Source: Tilletia caries
Taxonomy: Eukaryota > Basidiomycota > Exobasidiomycetes > Tilletiales > Tilletiaceae
Length of the DNA stretch: 64,000 nt
Direction of reading: 5' to 3'
Assembly (NCBI GenBank): GCA_032718865.1
Contig: JALUTQ010000024.1
Location: 295,501 to 359,500, forward strand
Part shown: piece after piece, positions 1 through 12,605 of the stretch
How the letters are laid out: every line of letters begins with the position of its first letter
Position numbering within the stretch: position 1 is the stretch's first letter
The notes under the pieces: generated by a model
Told to the model about the DNA's origin: nothing
Database searches by the model: none
Seen by the model: only the letters and a program-made list of their open reading frames with translations
Made by a program: the position numbers and the translations under genes

Positions 1-512
1 GGGAAGGTAGTCGCCCACCAGCTTCTCCAAGCGCGCGAGTCGTGTTGCAACATCGGAAGAATCTGTGGAAGGGTCGAAGGTCCTGCAGAGATGCGGGATA
101 CGGCGATTGACGCAATTGGAGCACGGCTGGGCAGCAAGAGGATCTGGTTAGCATACGGAACTGCGGGCCACGACGGAGCTGGTCCCCAAGCTCACTTCTG
201 CATTCCGCATCGAAGGAGACGCCCGGATCCGGAGCATTGGAAGGAAGCGAACGCATCAGCTCTCCGAACGATGGTAGCAGCGAGCTCTACTGTACACTCA
301 CGTTTTCGATCGCACTTTTGCTTTCGGCGATGACACTCCGAACAGGAGAAGTGCACGCGATGCCGCTTCTCGGCGGCCGAGGCCTGCGCATCCTCCTTGG
401 CCTTGTCCTTCGAGCGTTTTGAGCTCCCGCTTGCTGATCCCTCTTCTGGGCGGGGCGCTGAGAAGCCCCCGTCATCTCGCGCCGGGAGGGAAGGCTGCTG
501 ATGTTCGGACAT
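1..512 (-). CDS. Zn2Cys6 fungal transcription factor, N-terminal part (runs off left edge)
   Basis: This is a sequence-specific nuclear regulator of the Gal4 type. The first exon begins at the ATG at 510-512 and encodes a basic Ser/Ala-rich leader, then HFSCSECHRRKQKCDRK, the first half of a binuclear zinc cluster. An intron follows at about 300. The next exon supplies PCSNCVNRRIPHLCRTFD, the second half (six cysteines in all), then the leucine-bearing stretch ATRLARLEKLVGDYLP, which fits the usual linker and dimerising coiled coil. The exact splice is ambiguous. The best GTGAGT donor gives an in-frame join only if the acceptor is the CAG near 144; a weaker GTAGAG donor joins directly before the Pro-Cys codons. 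The regulatory domain and target genes lie outside the window. The gene is divergent from the Rds3/PHF5A gene. Confidence 0.8.
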
Positions 513-1022
513 CCCAGCAAAGGTGAAAGCTACGTTCGAGTATTGGGAGTGCTGCGGCAGCGATGCGACCGCCCCTAAGACGGCTTAGTGTTTCCTTTTC
601 GGATCCCTTGGATGCTCGCGGGCCTCACGGGCGTCGTGGGGCGTCAATTCGATGGCTCGCGCGTGCGCTCAAGGTCAATCGCGAGTCTCGACGGCGGGAA
701 GAATGGTCGTTTCGGACATCTGCGGGCGGGCGAAGGAGCCAGGCTTGCACGCGGCGGTGTCCGAAACATTGGAAAGTGATCGCAAAAGCACTTTTCGGAC
801 GGCGAGCAAGCTGTTCAGATCATCCGTTCTTGGCATGGACCGCGAACGAGAGCAGGAACGGGCAAAAATCACTTTTTGAAACGGCAGCTTTTGAGGGAAC
901 GCCTCTCAATTCTGGATGCTGGACTTCGACAAACTTGCCTGCCATCCACCATCGTTGAAGGGGCAGAACCACCGAAGTCAGCATATAGAAGGTCGGGATT
1001 TATTCCGAGGTAGTAGCCCGTT
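513..1022. promoter_or_regulatory. Divergent intergenic region between the Zn2Cys6 regulator and RDS3
   Basis: This 510-bp stretch separates two divergently transcribed genes and should hold both promoters. Short open frames cross it on both strands, but none resembles a known protein or has supporting splice signals. I see no convincing TATA box and no strong repeat. Confidence 0.4.
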
Positions 1023-1595
1023 ATGTCCAAGTGAGTCGCACTGCGGACCGGACATATGGACGTCAAATCTCAAGGAGCGAATTACATCCAATGCTGAACA
1101 TTTCCGCTTTCTATTTCTCACTTTACAGACATCAGCCCTCTCTCCAACTCTGCCGCAAGCTACCTGGGATCGCTATTGGACGGCTGTGCGAGAAGTGCGA
1201 CGGAAAGTGGTGAGTGTCATATTGACGTTCCTTCTTGATTCCGGCTCTGTATCTTGCTCACATCTGCGACGCGTCTCCTTACAGTCCCATCTGCGATTCG
1301 TACGTGCGTCCCGCCACCCTCGTTCGGATCTGTGAAGAGTGCAACTTTGGCACATTTGGCGGCCGATGTATCATCTGTGGAAACCCAGGCATATCAGTGA
1401 GTACCCTTAGTCCTTTTTTTCAGGGCCGGCCACCGCACCGAGTCTTGAGGACAAAAAGACTGACGCATCCACTTTCTGCAACAGGATGCATATTACTGTG
1501 CTGAATGCACTCGTCTGGAAAAGGACCGAGACGGGTGTCCCAAGGTAGTCTCTGGAGGATCCGCGAAGGCAGACATGCGGATACGATTCAAGTAG
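1023..1595 (+). CDS. RDS3: Rds3/PHF5A-type SF3b zinc-finger protein (spliceosome)
   Basis: PHF5A/Rds3 is a small knotted zinc-finger subunit of the SF3b complex of U2 snRNP, which acts in branch-point recognition in the nucleus. Four exons (1023-1030, 1129-1209, 1285-1396, 1485-1595) join in frame to a 103-residue protein, close to the family's 105-110. It opens [13 protein letters not shown] and has [20 protein letters not shown], then [10 protein letters not shown] and [11 protein letters not shown], then [18 protein letters not shown], reproducing the family's run of CxxC knuckles. The C-terminal tail ([16 protein letters not shown]) is shorter and less like animal PHF5A. All introns are GT-AG. 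The gene converges on the ELMO gene with a 390-bp gap. Confidence 0.95.
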
Positions 1596-1985
1596 CGCAG
1601 TGTCAGTTTACCACCCCTCCACTCGCTCTCGTTACAGCCCGCCTGCGATCCCAACGAGCCGTCTCTTTTTTGTACAGTACCCGGGCAAACCAACCTCGCA
1701 CTCCCAATCGCAAAGCATCGCTGCACCCCGAAAGCAGCTCAGAGTCTCGTGAAAGAGAAAATTGCAGAAAGGAGGAGGTATCATTTGGCAAAGAGGCAAA
1801 CAAGACAACTTTGGCCCAGCATAATGTCGGTCATTTCGAGGACTGCGAGGGGGCAAATAGGATGTAGATCCGAGGATGAGAGAAAGTAAGGAGAGGATGC
1901 CCTATGTCGTCTTCGTGAAGGCAAGTAGCGGACAAGCTGAGCTAGCAGAAAAAGGCGTGGTTGAGGGTCCAGGTGAGTACGGTAA
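1596..1985. other. Convergent 3' intergenic region
   Basis: This holds the 3' flanks of RDS3 (plus) and the ELMO gene (minus). The ORFs across it are short and unsupported. No repeat or RNA gene is evident. Confidence 0.4.
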
Positions 1986-4900
1986 TCAAAGATCCGCGAA
2001 GAAGAATTCCGTCGATGTCGGCAGTGACGGCACGGGAAGAGAGCCTGGGAGGTCGATCTGAACAACCATGAGGGGGAAAAGGATAGGGGTCAAGGATGAT
2101 TCAGTACCAGAGCAACATCCCATAAATCAACACACGACTTTATGGAAACGCACCTTTTCACCCGTAAGATCCAAAAGTCGCACCTTCAGTCCGATATCGG
2201 TCAGGATCTGAATGAACTCATCCGTCTCCTTCGTGCTCACTACACCCCCTTCGCCCCGAAGCATCCCAAGCCCATCAACCCATTCGCTGAACTGGCTCGC
2301 ATTCAACGCCGTCAGATCCGCAAAACTCATGTCCGGCGTGTGCATCAAGCTGAACGTCAGCGACGAAGGGGTGGCAGATGCCCCGCCTGCCGCGTAGCCG
2401 TCTTCCACCGAAGCTGTCCCGGCTGCACTGCTGCTGTTGAACGTCATGATGTCTGCCACCAGGCTGAGGTCGATCCGATCCCTCAGGTCGTCCAGACCTC
2501 CACGAATTGGAATCCGCTCAGAGGCTTCGCAGAAGTGGAGATACTTGCGGTTGGGGCTCAGCCTGTAGAAGCGCCACGTACGATTCGAAGCGCCGGCGTT
2601 GCCCATCGCAGTACGTCGGCCGGGATTCATACTGCTTGCGGAGTTCAAGGTGGCAGAAGTCGAGTTGTTGTTGGCTCTCTGGCTGGGGAGGTTGCGGAAC
2701 CAGGCGCCCTCCAGGAGGCAATGAATTCGCTGCTGGCGCACAAACTCGTAGCTTTCCCGGTAGAGGATGCCGCGCAAGTTCCGGATGGGTCCCTTGGAGC
2801 TGAAGTCGTCGTCCACCTCGATCTCGCGCATCTGCCGGTCTCGAACATTGCGGTAGTCGGATTCAAGGAAGTCGCGTTCGAGATCGAGCCAAGACTTGCT
2901 CCCCTCCTTGCGCAACGACTCCTTGATCTGGCTCCGGACCAAGGCAGACACGCGGTTGAAATCGGACGCGGCAGCGCCCGAGTCGTTCCACATCCGGAGG
3001 AAGAAGTGCAGCGCGAGATTGTGAACCCTCTGGAAGGAGAGCAGGAACGGCATGAACTCTGTTGAGGACGTGTAGCCACTCTCGATGTTCCAGAACGCCG
3101 CAAGGACATCGGTAACCTCGATCGACGCGCGTCCGAACGGACATCTTCGATCTTCGGGTCGGTTCAACTGCTCGCCTATGATCTGTGCATAAACCTCGGG
3201 GTCCGCCTTCACGAAGGACTCGTAGCATTCCAGACCAAGTAGCCCCGTCTGCGCAAACTCCTTGGCAACGTTCTCGCTGTAGAAGCCAAGCTTTCGCCAC
3301 TTCATCTTGCTGCCGCCGCCTCCCATACTGCTGCGATCTCCAGGAGACGACGGAAAGTTGGCTGTGTCGGACAGATTGGCTTGCAGCCAGATGTAGGACA
3401 AAGCGCTGACATGCCGCTTGTCGGCGGGAGTTACCGTGGTCCGCAATCTCTGTCGCGCCATTCGGATGTAGTTGTTTTGGTACTCCAGGATAGAAGTCGA
3501 CAGCTCATCTCCTCGATTCGAGTCCATAAGACGCTGGGAAAGAGGAAAATTATGGTTGAGTAAGGCCATCATATGTTGCGTGTCAGGTCAGGTTTGAATG
3601 ACTTACAGTCACAGCGCGCGAAACGCCGTAGCTCTCGAGTTCAGACGTGAGAACATCAAAGTAGCTGTCGGTGACGTGCCGAAGGAGAGAGTTGATCAAG
3701 GAAAGGCTGTAAGTCCGCATAAGAAGCGACGCATCAGCCCTTGTAGTCCAGTGGAAAAGCATCAATACTGTGCTGGCAGCGGTACACACCTGTTCATGCA
3801 CAACGTTGTGTCCGGGCTGCTCAGACGCTGAACCAGGGTGCTGAGGAACTGCGACTCCTTCCGCACATTCGAGTACACGACCTCAAATCCGTACCGATAC
3901 ACATCGTTCGACCCACCCGCCGACCCCGCTCGCGGCATCGTTTCGTCCTCCCTCAGAACGCGACCTACATTCTCAGGCGCGTCAGAAGGCCCGGAAACGA
4001 CGAGCTTCTTGAGGATGGCTGTCGCTGGTCGGCAGACGTTGATTCGTTCCTGGTTGACCACGATGTTCACGATCTGAAATGAGAGGGACATTCGTCAGTG
4101 CCTTATCGAGTTGGCGCCCATCGCCCATGAAGCAGGGTAAGCCCTACACTGACCTTGGCAATAAACTCCTCAGGAAGATATTCCCATCCCTCATCCATAG
4201 TATCCAGCAAGTTTTGGCAACTCGCCAGAGCATATGCAAGCGTGTTGCCAGAGGTGGAGGTGCGTATGATGTTAATGAGTTCCACAAGCCCTCCTCGACG
4301 CAAGAATTCCAAGGTGAATGCTTTCTCCCGGATCAGACGCTGGAGGGTGTAGGTCGCCATCTTGAGGACGCGATCGTCTGGCGACGACAGTTTGTCGACC
4401 ATCTCCACGGCCTCGATAGTCGGCGAGGAGCAGAGCCTGGTAGAAAGTAAGCAAAGCAAGACGAAGTGAGTATAGTGAGTCACCTTCAGCTTGCGCGTCA
4501 CAGAGCTCCATGGAAAAAACGCCGGGTCCTCACTTGAAGCTCGCCCCCGCCCCAATCTTCCGCGCAAGATTGGCATCATCAATCAGCTCATCCGTCTCCT
4601 CATCGCGCAGCGCAAACAGCGCCGGCGGCTCCTGCACACCCAGGTGCGCATTCGCACACAACTGCCGAATCACATCCTGCACCTGTATGCTCGGGTCAAT
4701 GATGGCCTTGATGGTCGAGTTCCGGTAGGTGACCAGGTTGATCGTCGACTCGCGTTCCGACTCGCGTTCCGACTCGCGCCGCGTGGTTGAGTAAGCGCCT
4801 GGTCCTGTCCCTCCTGATGCGGCGGAGATGGAGGAGCGCGGCGCGGAGGAGGGTAGACCGATGGCGCCTTGCTCGGCCATGTCTGTACTACTTGACCCCG

Positions 4901-5276
4901 CACCGATTCCCAGTCCGTTTCGCGAGCTCCCCATACTGCCATTGGCAGATGAATGATACGTCCCTCCGTTTCCAACCGTCCCACTCCTCGTCGAAGCCGC
5001 CGCCGGGCGGTTTGCGCCGCGCTGCTGTTGCTGTTGCATCGCGGATGATTCGCCGGAGCTGGGCTGGACAATGTTATTGTAACTCGGCACTCTCCGGGCA
5101 TTCAAAGAGCTGCTGTTTCCACTGCTGTTGCCGTTCAGCCCGCCGCGGCTTCCGTCAGTACCCGCAGGAGCGTGATGGACCGTGGACGCTGTTGTGGCTG
5201 ATGTTGTTGATGATGATGAGAAGCGCGAGGAGCTCTGGCCTTCTCTCCCTTGGGAGCGATAGGTACCGCCGCTCAT
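1986..5276 (-). CDS. LMO1: ELMO/CED-12 family protein (Dock-type GEF partner)
   Basis: ELMO proteins pair with Dock-family exchange factors to activate Rac/Rho GTPases at the membrane. Six exons (5276-4534, 4436-4154, 4073-3790, 3706-3607, 3533-2154, 2057-1986) join without a frame break to 953 residues. The first ~175 residues are Ser/Gly-rich, followed by a ubiquitin-like Ras-binding region (INLVTYRNSTIKAIIDPSIQ) and armadillo-like helices (TYTLQRLIREKAFTLEFLRR). The central ELMO domain contains FAQTGLLGLECYESFVK. A PH-like segment (TWRFYRLSPNRKYLHFCEA) follows, and the end is Pro-rich (LPGSLPVPSLPTSTEFFF), like the SH3-binding tail of animal ELMO. The last 23 codons form a separate small exon; without it the protein would end in intron-encoded residues. 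The symbol follows the yeast ELMO homologue. Confidence 0.9.
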
Positions 5277-6452
5277 TACTGGAACCTTCCAATTTGAGAT
5301 GGGAGACTTGCGAGGAACCAGAAGTCGGGAATGCGCCTGCGCCTGACTTACTGACTGCGTGCTGCGTCAAGAAACGCAGAATGGATCGCGCTGTTGATGG
5401 GGAGCACTGACTGATGCTGAGAAGCCCGACGGCGCAGAAGCGAGCTCTTCCGTGGGGAACGTTCCGAACAGCACACCCACAGCATCGAAGAACAGGCAGA
5501 CAGCAGTCAGCACAAGGTCATGGTTAAAAGGGGGGCACGATAAGTATGTAGTACAGTTCGAATATGAAGAGGAAAAAGGGAAAGGATGAGCGTCCGAAGG
5601 GCGAAGCGTGACTGCTTATGACTTTGGTATGGGGGGATCAGAGAAAATGTCGAGAACAGGTGCCGTGAGGGAGGGGGAGCAACGGCGAAAAAAACGGGGT
5701 GACGTTTGGCAGGGACCCTCCCGGGAAATTCTCCAGTCGGAAGTATACGCAGCGACTAACACAACGCTTATGGCTAGCATGGCGCGGGGTCCTTGCGCGA
5801 GGGGCGGGGAGGGCGGGTAAGAACGTGAGCCGGAATGGAAGGAGAAAGCGGGTTGGAAAGGAAAGGTTGTGGCCGGAGGGACGCAGGTACCTCCCTCCGG
5901 CATACATCGCGCCCGACAAGACGCGGGCTCGCAAAGCGGAGGAGGCTGAGTGCTCAATGGGCCGGATCCAGTTCCAAGAGTCGGCAGGACCGGGTGCAGG
6001 AATGGAAACACCAGACGGACGGAAGGGGAGGCAGGAGTCAAGTCGGCGTTGGACGAAGATATTTTGAAAGCGTATGCGTCGAAAGGGTGAAAAAATGGGG
6101 GGAGGCTCGAAAACGGTAAGATCTTGCAGCAATGGTCCAGACCAACTGGTAAAATCCGACCCCCGGGGAAAGAGAGAGCATGAGGGGATGAAAGCTTGGT
6201 CGAGTTGGGTGCAGGGGGTATCTCGAGATTGCACTTCGATGATGAGACTTTGTTCTTGTTCTTGCATGTTTTGCCCAGAGTGGAGAGCCACTGAATGGTT
6301 GAGAAGGGCGAGGAAAGAAATACCGAATGATGTTTGAGGTTTGCTTGCTTGCTTGCTTGGTACAGGGACAGTTGCTTGTTGCTGCCAGGCGTAGACCGAG
6401 TCCTATTAGCTTTGCGATTGCTGAAGGCGGGGGATACAGCGGCATCCTCCTT
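5277..6452. promoter_or_regulatory. ELMO upstream region / kinase downstream region
   Basis: This 1.2-kb spacer lies between the 5' end of the ELMO gene and the 3' end of the kinase gene, both on the minus strand. It is likely the ELMO promoter and leader plus the kinase 3' UTR. The long minus-strand frames here are low-complexity and have no recognisable domain. A short GCTT repeat (about four units) sits near 6341. Confidence 0.35.
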
Positions 6453-8895
6453 TCAAACTGCAATCGCCTGTCGCTGAGCTTCCCTGCTCTCCGATCGAAG
6501 CTGTGACCGCGAATATCTGCCATTCACCGCTGCAGGCAATTCAAAGGGCGAAAGGAAACCGCCCTTTGACGTGCGCATCTGGCTGAATGAGTGTGATCGA
6601 GTCCTTCGTCGAGGCTCCGTACCAGGCGCCGCTGACGTCTTCTTCGCCTGATGGGTGCTTAATACCTTCTCGTCAATGCACAGCCACTCGGAGGGTGCAC
6701 CATAGAGAACATCCGCAGTAGCCGCTGGTGATTGTACTTCTGCCTCTGCATTCTGCGATCGGCCCCGTTGTCGTTCCACCGACACTTGACTTCTCCGCAC
6801 CGATGCGGCAGCTCGTTCTGCTGCGGTTTGGCCGTCAATTGGGCAGAATGGGTCTGGGTGGTATCCACTGTTTCCTTTCTGCCTCCGTGGGTACATCCCT
6901 GGTGAAAGCAAGTGTGGGTCCTCCCCTAGGGCTGATGAGCATGGCGTCGCAATGGATGAACCGGCAGAAGTCGCCGAGGTAGGGCCCAAGTGTGACTGCG
7001 CCGAAGTGCCGGAGGACGAAGAGGAAGAGCTGGCGAAAGCAGCACCGTCCTCGTGCTGCTGTTGGTCCTGATGCCCCTCATCATCATCGTCATCTTCCGC
7101 CTGGGTGGCACTGCCGTTGCCATTACGATGCCGTCTGCGCCCATCCTGCATTGTGCGATCCGAGGACGGAGTCGACGCCTCCTGCGCCCCGCCATCGCCG
7201 CTCACATCCGAAGAATCGGCTTCCGACGCAGCTTCTTGGTCCGCCCTCTCGTTCTCTGCACGGATCTCGGAGGCTTGCAGGTCAAATGCGGCCCGGAAGG
7301 CAGGTAAGCTCTTGATGAATTCGACGTCGGCGAACCGGGAGAATGGCTGAGGAGGGGTCCAATTAGCATTGGAGCGGTGGTACGCCTTCAGCCAAGGGTG
7401 CTGCAGGGCGTCTGCAGCTGAGATCCGTTCCTCGGGATCCCAACAGAGCATTTTTGAGAGCAGGTCGATGGCGTCCGGTGTTGCGTTGGGATACAGGCGT
7501 TCCAGAGAGGTGGTGGCCTCTTTGGGCAGGCTGAGCAGATAGGTCCGAGCCTTCTCTGAGCCGATCTTGGCAATGGTCTGATCTGAAGGTGCGCCAAGAA
7601 CGCTGTTGATTCGAGCGATTTGGTCGACGTAGTCCTTGCCGGGAAAGATGGGCTGCCCACTCATGAGCTCAGCGAGGATGCATCCAATCGACCACATGTC
7701 GATCTCGGACCCGTACCCGTCCTTGAGGCAGAGCATGATTTCGGGAGCCCGGTACCATCTGGTGGCCACGTAGTCTGTGAGGGGACCACCGGGAAAGTCG
7801 AGCCGAGATGTGGAGAGTGACAAGCGCCGGTCAGGCTTGGGCTTGTCTGGACTGTCTGGTTCTGAAGGAGGTTGCTGATTTGGGCTTCGGAGGGGAGACT
7901 GCTTTGAAACGTGATTTCTGGATGCTGCTCCGTCAACCTCGGGTGTCTGCGGTCGGTGAGAGTGTAGCTGCTCATCCTCCGCTTCTTCTTCGTCGTTGTC
8001 AAAGGGCAGGGTGAACGCCCGTGCGAGGCCGAAGTCGCATAACCTGAGAGCACAATCTGCGTTGACGAGAAGATTACCGGGCTTGAGATCTCTGTGGACG
8101 ACGTTGGCAGCGTGCATGTAGCGGGTGCCGCGCAAGATCTGGGCCATGAAGTATTGAAGGTGGGCGTCTGACAAGCCTTGTCCTGAGCGAATTATCTGGG
8201 AGAGATCGGCCTCGCTGGCGGAGAGCATAAAGTAAACTTCTGCAAAGTCGACGAAGGAGGCGTCAAAGTCGATGAGAGTGCTGACATTGTCGCATCCGCC
8301 GAGGTGTCGCAGGATGGCCACTTCGCGCAACGCCCTACGTGCAAGGACGTCGCGGTCGAAGATTCGGGTCACCTTCTTGATGCTGTGGGATGGGGGGAAG
8401 TGTTTGCATGAGTTATTTCGGTGATTTCTTGAACGCCGCGGCCTGCCCAGCATGATGACCAACAAGCACTACTCACGCCACGTTGCAATCCAAGATTTCG
8501 TCACGACACAGAGCGACACAGCCGTAGGCACCGATGCCGAGCTCGCGGACGAAGCGATATCGTCGGTGCACGTGGAAAGGCACGCCGAGACATTGGAAGG
8601 TATAGTAGCCTCTTGCTGCGAGATTGTCAGCGCTGAGTGGGTGGTCCTCCGGAGGGACGCGAGCGGTCTCTGTTCTGCGGGATCGTCGCGTGCGGGTGAC
8701 GTTTCGACCAGTAGCAGCCGCTGGGGGAAGAACGGCTGCCACTGATGATGAAGCTGCGGCTCTGGATGGTGAAGGCATGGATGGTGCGGCTGCTGCGGCG
8801 GGAGCGACCTCGGACGGGACTGAGGCGTTTTGTCTTTCTGATGACATGGCGAGGGATGGTGGTGGGGAGCGTGATGTTGGTCGGATCGTTGGCAT
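6453..8895 (-). CDS. Slt2/Mpk1-class MAP kinase with TDY motif and long activation-segment insert
   Basis: This is a proline-directed Ser/Thr kinase, closest by eye to the fungal cell-wall-integrity MAPK group. Two exons (8895-8477 and 8382-6453) give 782 residues. After ~115 Ala/Ser-rich residues the kinase domain shows the glycine loop ELGIGAYGCV, the VAIKK lysine (142), VVHRDLKPGNLL (HRD 236-238), CDFGLARAF (DFG 256-258), TDYVATRWYRAPEIM (TxY 342-344) and the MAPK insert region. The DFG-to-TxY distance is 86 residues, against roughly 18-20 in ordinary MAPKs; the extra part is acidic and Ser/Pro-rich. TDY replaces the usual fungal TEY. A ~300-residue low-complexity C-terminal tail follows. 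An alternative start is Met17 (8847). It could be a diverged paralogue rather than the main Slt2 orthologue. Confidence 0.88.
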
Positions 8896-11849
8896 TTGCT
8901 GATTGGGGGGAGTACGGGTTCTGCTGTCTTTGTTGTGTTGGGGACAAGCGCCGACCGAGACGTGGACCGAGATGAGGTCGTGGGTGTTATGGGTGCTGCG
9001 GGTGAGTGTTTGTTGCTGCAGCGAGCACGGCTGTGGTGCGGTCGAAGGGTGGAGACTGCAGAGAGGGAGACGGGAGGATGGGAGGAGGAGAGGAGGATGC
9101 TGCGTAACCAGTAACCAGTTACGACGGTCTGGGGCTGAAGTGGGCGATCGCTACCAAGTAACCAACTATACTGGTGATGTCGATGATGAATTGACGATGA
9201 TGCTGGGAGATCACTTTGCCCTGTGAGAGTCCGGTGTCGACCCAAGCCTGGAGTTGAGTCAGTGGTGTCAGGCGGGAGGGGAGAGCATGTACAGAAATAG
9301 CTAATTAGCCCTCGTTTGCCGTCCGGTTTGGGCACGAGACCAGTGTCAGATCTCCATTCTCCATCCGTCACAACTCACAAGAGCCATCAGCCAGCCCAGC
9401 CATGCAGGCTTCTCAAAATCACATCCCACAAAGTCGTCTTCCCCCGCTTCATCGCTTCCCCATGGGCCCCAGTGCTGGCCCTCTCTCATCTCATTTTTGA
9501 TCGTCCCTCTCTGCGCTCTGCCCTGCTGCCCCAACCTGCGTTTTTCATGGGCACAGACCCGAAAAAATAGAAACACCGAGTTCGAGGCGGTCCTGCACAG
9601 CGCACTCAATACTCAAAGTCCGAATCGAGAACGGGCGCCCGGGGTATTCGTGCACTGTGCGTCTCGGGCATTATTATTTCTGTGCTGCAGCCTGCATTTA
9701 GGATTTCAGTTAAGTGTCTCGCCCTCCTGTGACCTGTCTGTGGAAGATCTTTTCCCTTTGGAAACAAGACCGAGGTGAGGGGAGAAGCACCGCGGTCCGC
9801 GCAACCAACATCCAACATCCGCTGCACGGTTGTGCGCGGTCTGGACCCCGCTGCAGTTGACCTGCATCTCATCGCCTCATCGCCCTCATCGCCCTCATCG
9901 CCTCATCTATCTGGGATGATGGTGAAAGCAAAACCAGTCAGACAGATCGAGGCCTGAACATGTTCCGTCGCCGCCTTGCCGGCTCCCTCAAATTCCTTTC
10001 CGAAAGTTGTCGACGTGCTCTACATATCTTCGGAAATTATATTATGAGAGCGTCACACATAATGGGCAAGTACTAATCCGTGTTCTTCCATAGTGTACAA
10101 TAATGTACATATTAGCATCATGTAGCTCGCTCCCCTTACATTTTCAATTAACGCCTCGCAATGATTAATGGTCCGCGATCCGCATGTATTATTTACTGTG
10201 GCGGGGACTTCTAACAGAATAATACCGTGTGTTAAACTGTTAAGCTGTTGAGTATTGAGTGTTAACATGATAAGGATGATTATGTGTCGCAATATAGTCT
10301 ATTATAATAGGAAGATGCTGTACCTTAAACTCTTAAGCTTAAGGCCTATGCCTTACCCATAACTCATAACTCATACATGTCGATATATACATAGTGTCCC
10401 ACGCGCCGCTGAAATAAAGATGGAAATACTGGAGGCGGATTTTCAGCGTTCAGAGGCTATATGTATATAATTCTCCACTCCACCCAATAACATGTGCATG
10501 TATTATACATGTATGGTGTTACGACTTACGAGTGTAAGACTCCCACCTCGCCTCGTACCCTGACGAAGAAAAGGCGCGTGCACAAACCTGATCGCTTGGT
10601 CCCTTTCGTTGGCAAGTGACAACCAAGACTGACGTGCTTGTTCCTTCATCCCTGTGCTTAGACGCTTACTCTTGTCCAGACCATGCTGCGCTCGACGTTT
10701 ATGTATACATACATAAGAAGTCATACTTTCAGCATCAACAGATGATTACCAGACCGGCTGACTGCTGCCGCTGTCGCCGCCTCAAATGTGCCGCAATCGT
10801 CGCCGTCGCACCACATCCGGACCCTGAAGCATGTATAGAGCGGTTGATCTGCACCTTTTTGTACATATTTTTTGGACTTCTATCTGCTGGCTGGACGCCG
10901 ACCACGAAAAGAGTTCGTGGCGCGAAGGGTAGAGCGCGCGAAGCAGCGCGCTCCTAGAATATCTACCTGTGGGGGCAGGCGCCGGCCTGCCCGCCTGTCG
11001 ACTATTGTCGGTCATCTGAGGGCATCGTCGTCGGGCAGCCTCAACGTATATATACCAACGGGGAATAAATAGATCTCGACGCGGGGAGGGCTGGGGTCAG
11101 CTCCCGCCTCCCAGAGCCAAACGTCAAAAATTCCAGTAGTAGTTTCTACACCGCACAACAACGCACAACTTCTTCCATGCGCGACATGTACTACCGACCA
11201 TCTTTGGGCTCGGATGTAATAAGTCTTTCTGTCTGCTTTATTTTGGCGGATGGAGGTTTAGCGTTCAGTTATGCAGAGATGTCTGAGCGCGCTGCTGAGC
11301 GATGAGCTTGATGGGTATGCAAATGCTAAATGTGTTGCGACCCCAGAGAAGCAGAGAAGTAAACTTCCCGAGAGGACGTTCTCTCCGCAAAATATTTGTA
11401 CGCGCACGCCTCACGCAGTTACTATATGTAGTCACGCAGTCACGCAGCACGCTGGCGAGCATCCGGCGCGATGCCCGGTGCGCCAGTACATATATGTGCA
11501 TACTGGGTCTAGACAAGAGCCCGTAAATTGTAGCAAGCATATAGCGTGAGCCGTGGCTTTTGCCATGCTGAAAATCAGAGTCATGACTTTGTCGGAACGG
11601 AAAGCAGCCGCGACTCTCGAGCGCGAGAGCGCGTGGAGAACCCTTCGGGAGTATGAGTACGGCGTGGGGTGCAGGAAAACCAATTTGGGAGTCGGCCCAG
11701 TCGGGATCCTACATAGTAGTGCCACAACATTTGTCTACCGGCCTCTCTGAGGTACTCCTATGTTTATATAGGTATGTAGGTTATATATGTTATATGTTAC
11801 ATAGGTAGTATTCTTACGCGCCTCACTACTCAAGAATAACATGTGTCTC
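8896..11849. other. Intergenic region with an AT-rich, TATA-like island
   Basis: The kinase promoter should lie in the first few hundred bases. From about 10.0 to 11.85 kb the base composition turns AT-rich, with many ATGTATA/TATATA stretches (for example near 10.4 and 11.77 kb). I found no coding frame with a recognisable domain and no clear terminal repeats. It may be decayed transposon DNA next to the nested element that begins at 11.86 kb. Confidence 0.4.
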
Positions 11850-11856
11850 AAAACGT

Positions 11857-11920
11857 CTCAGGGAAAGTGGACCGGATGTTGAGACGCTGCTGACGCTCCT
11901 GAGACGCTGTTTAGACGCTG
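11857..11920 (+). repeat. Left terminal inverted repeat of the outer element
   Basis: It begins CTCAGGGAAAGTGGACCGG and continues with three spaced GACGCTG units. Its reverse complement recurs at 17368-17431 with about three mismatches. Confidence 0.8.
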
Positions 11921-12605
11921 TGGTTCTGGGCGTCTCAGCACCGCGTGTGATGCGTGCCGACAGCGTCTCAAGAGCGGGAGACACGCTATCCATCCGCTGC
12001 GTACACAAAAGAGGCGGTCGACAGCGTGTCTCCCGCTGTGGACACGTTGTTGACACGCTCTTCTTCCACTTCTCTTCCACTGCCTTCCTGCTTTGTACAT
12101 ACGCTTCTCACACGCTGCTCATACACACACACGCTTTCATTACGCTGACAACTCTTGGAAGTGGTTTCCCGTGATGTCTCGTTTCGCGCGCGACGTCGAA
12201 GGCAGATGGAGCGGAGGACCGAGAGTCGAAAGAGGCCAGAAGAATGCGAGGGAGGGCCGAAGACGGCAATACACGCGCAGAGTGCTGCCATTGCTACTTA
12301 CTGACAGCTGAGGAGAGCCCGGCGGAGCTCTCCGGGCCTCGGCGGCCGAGGACTGCGCAACCTTGCCGGAAACTTGCAATGGTGACGATGTGCGTATCAA
12401 GATTTCAAGACGGCGACGACGGATGCGTTCTGGACTTGAGCGAGCAGCTGTTTGTTACCGGGGGATGAAGGTGAAAAGAAGTTAGTGTTTGCCTGCAATG
12501 TAGGCACGCATGTATGCGGCTATGCGCTGCGCTGGCTCAACGAAGAAAGCAAGTCAGGGAAGACTCACTTTCGCGTTGTACAACCTCAGTACTGACGAGG
12601 GTGAG

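Noticed and set aside
2142..3065. A 307-codon plus-strand frame
   Set aside because: It lies wholly opposite the conserved ELMO exon and has no domain; it is a codon-bias shadow.
4487..4520. A 22-base micro-exon between ELMO exons 1 and 2
   Set aside because: It is bounded by AG and GT, but including it breaks the frame; joining exon 1 directly to 4436 is in frame and keeps the domain.
5638..6291. A 217-codon minus-strand frame between the ELMO and kinase genes
   Set aside because: Low-complexity text without domain, splice support or a related frame nearby.
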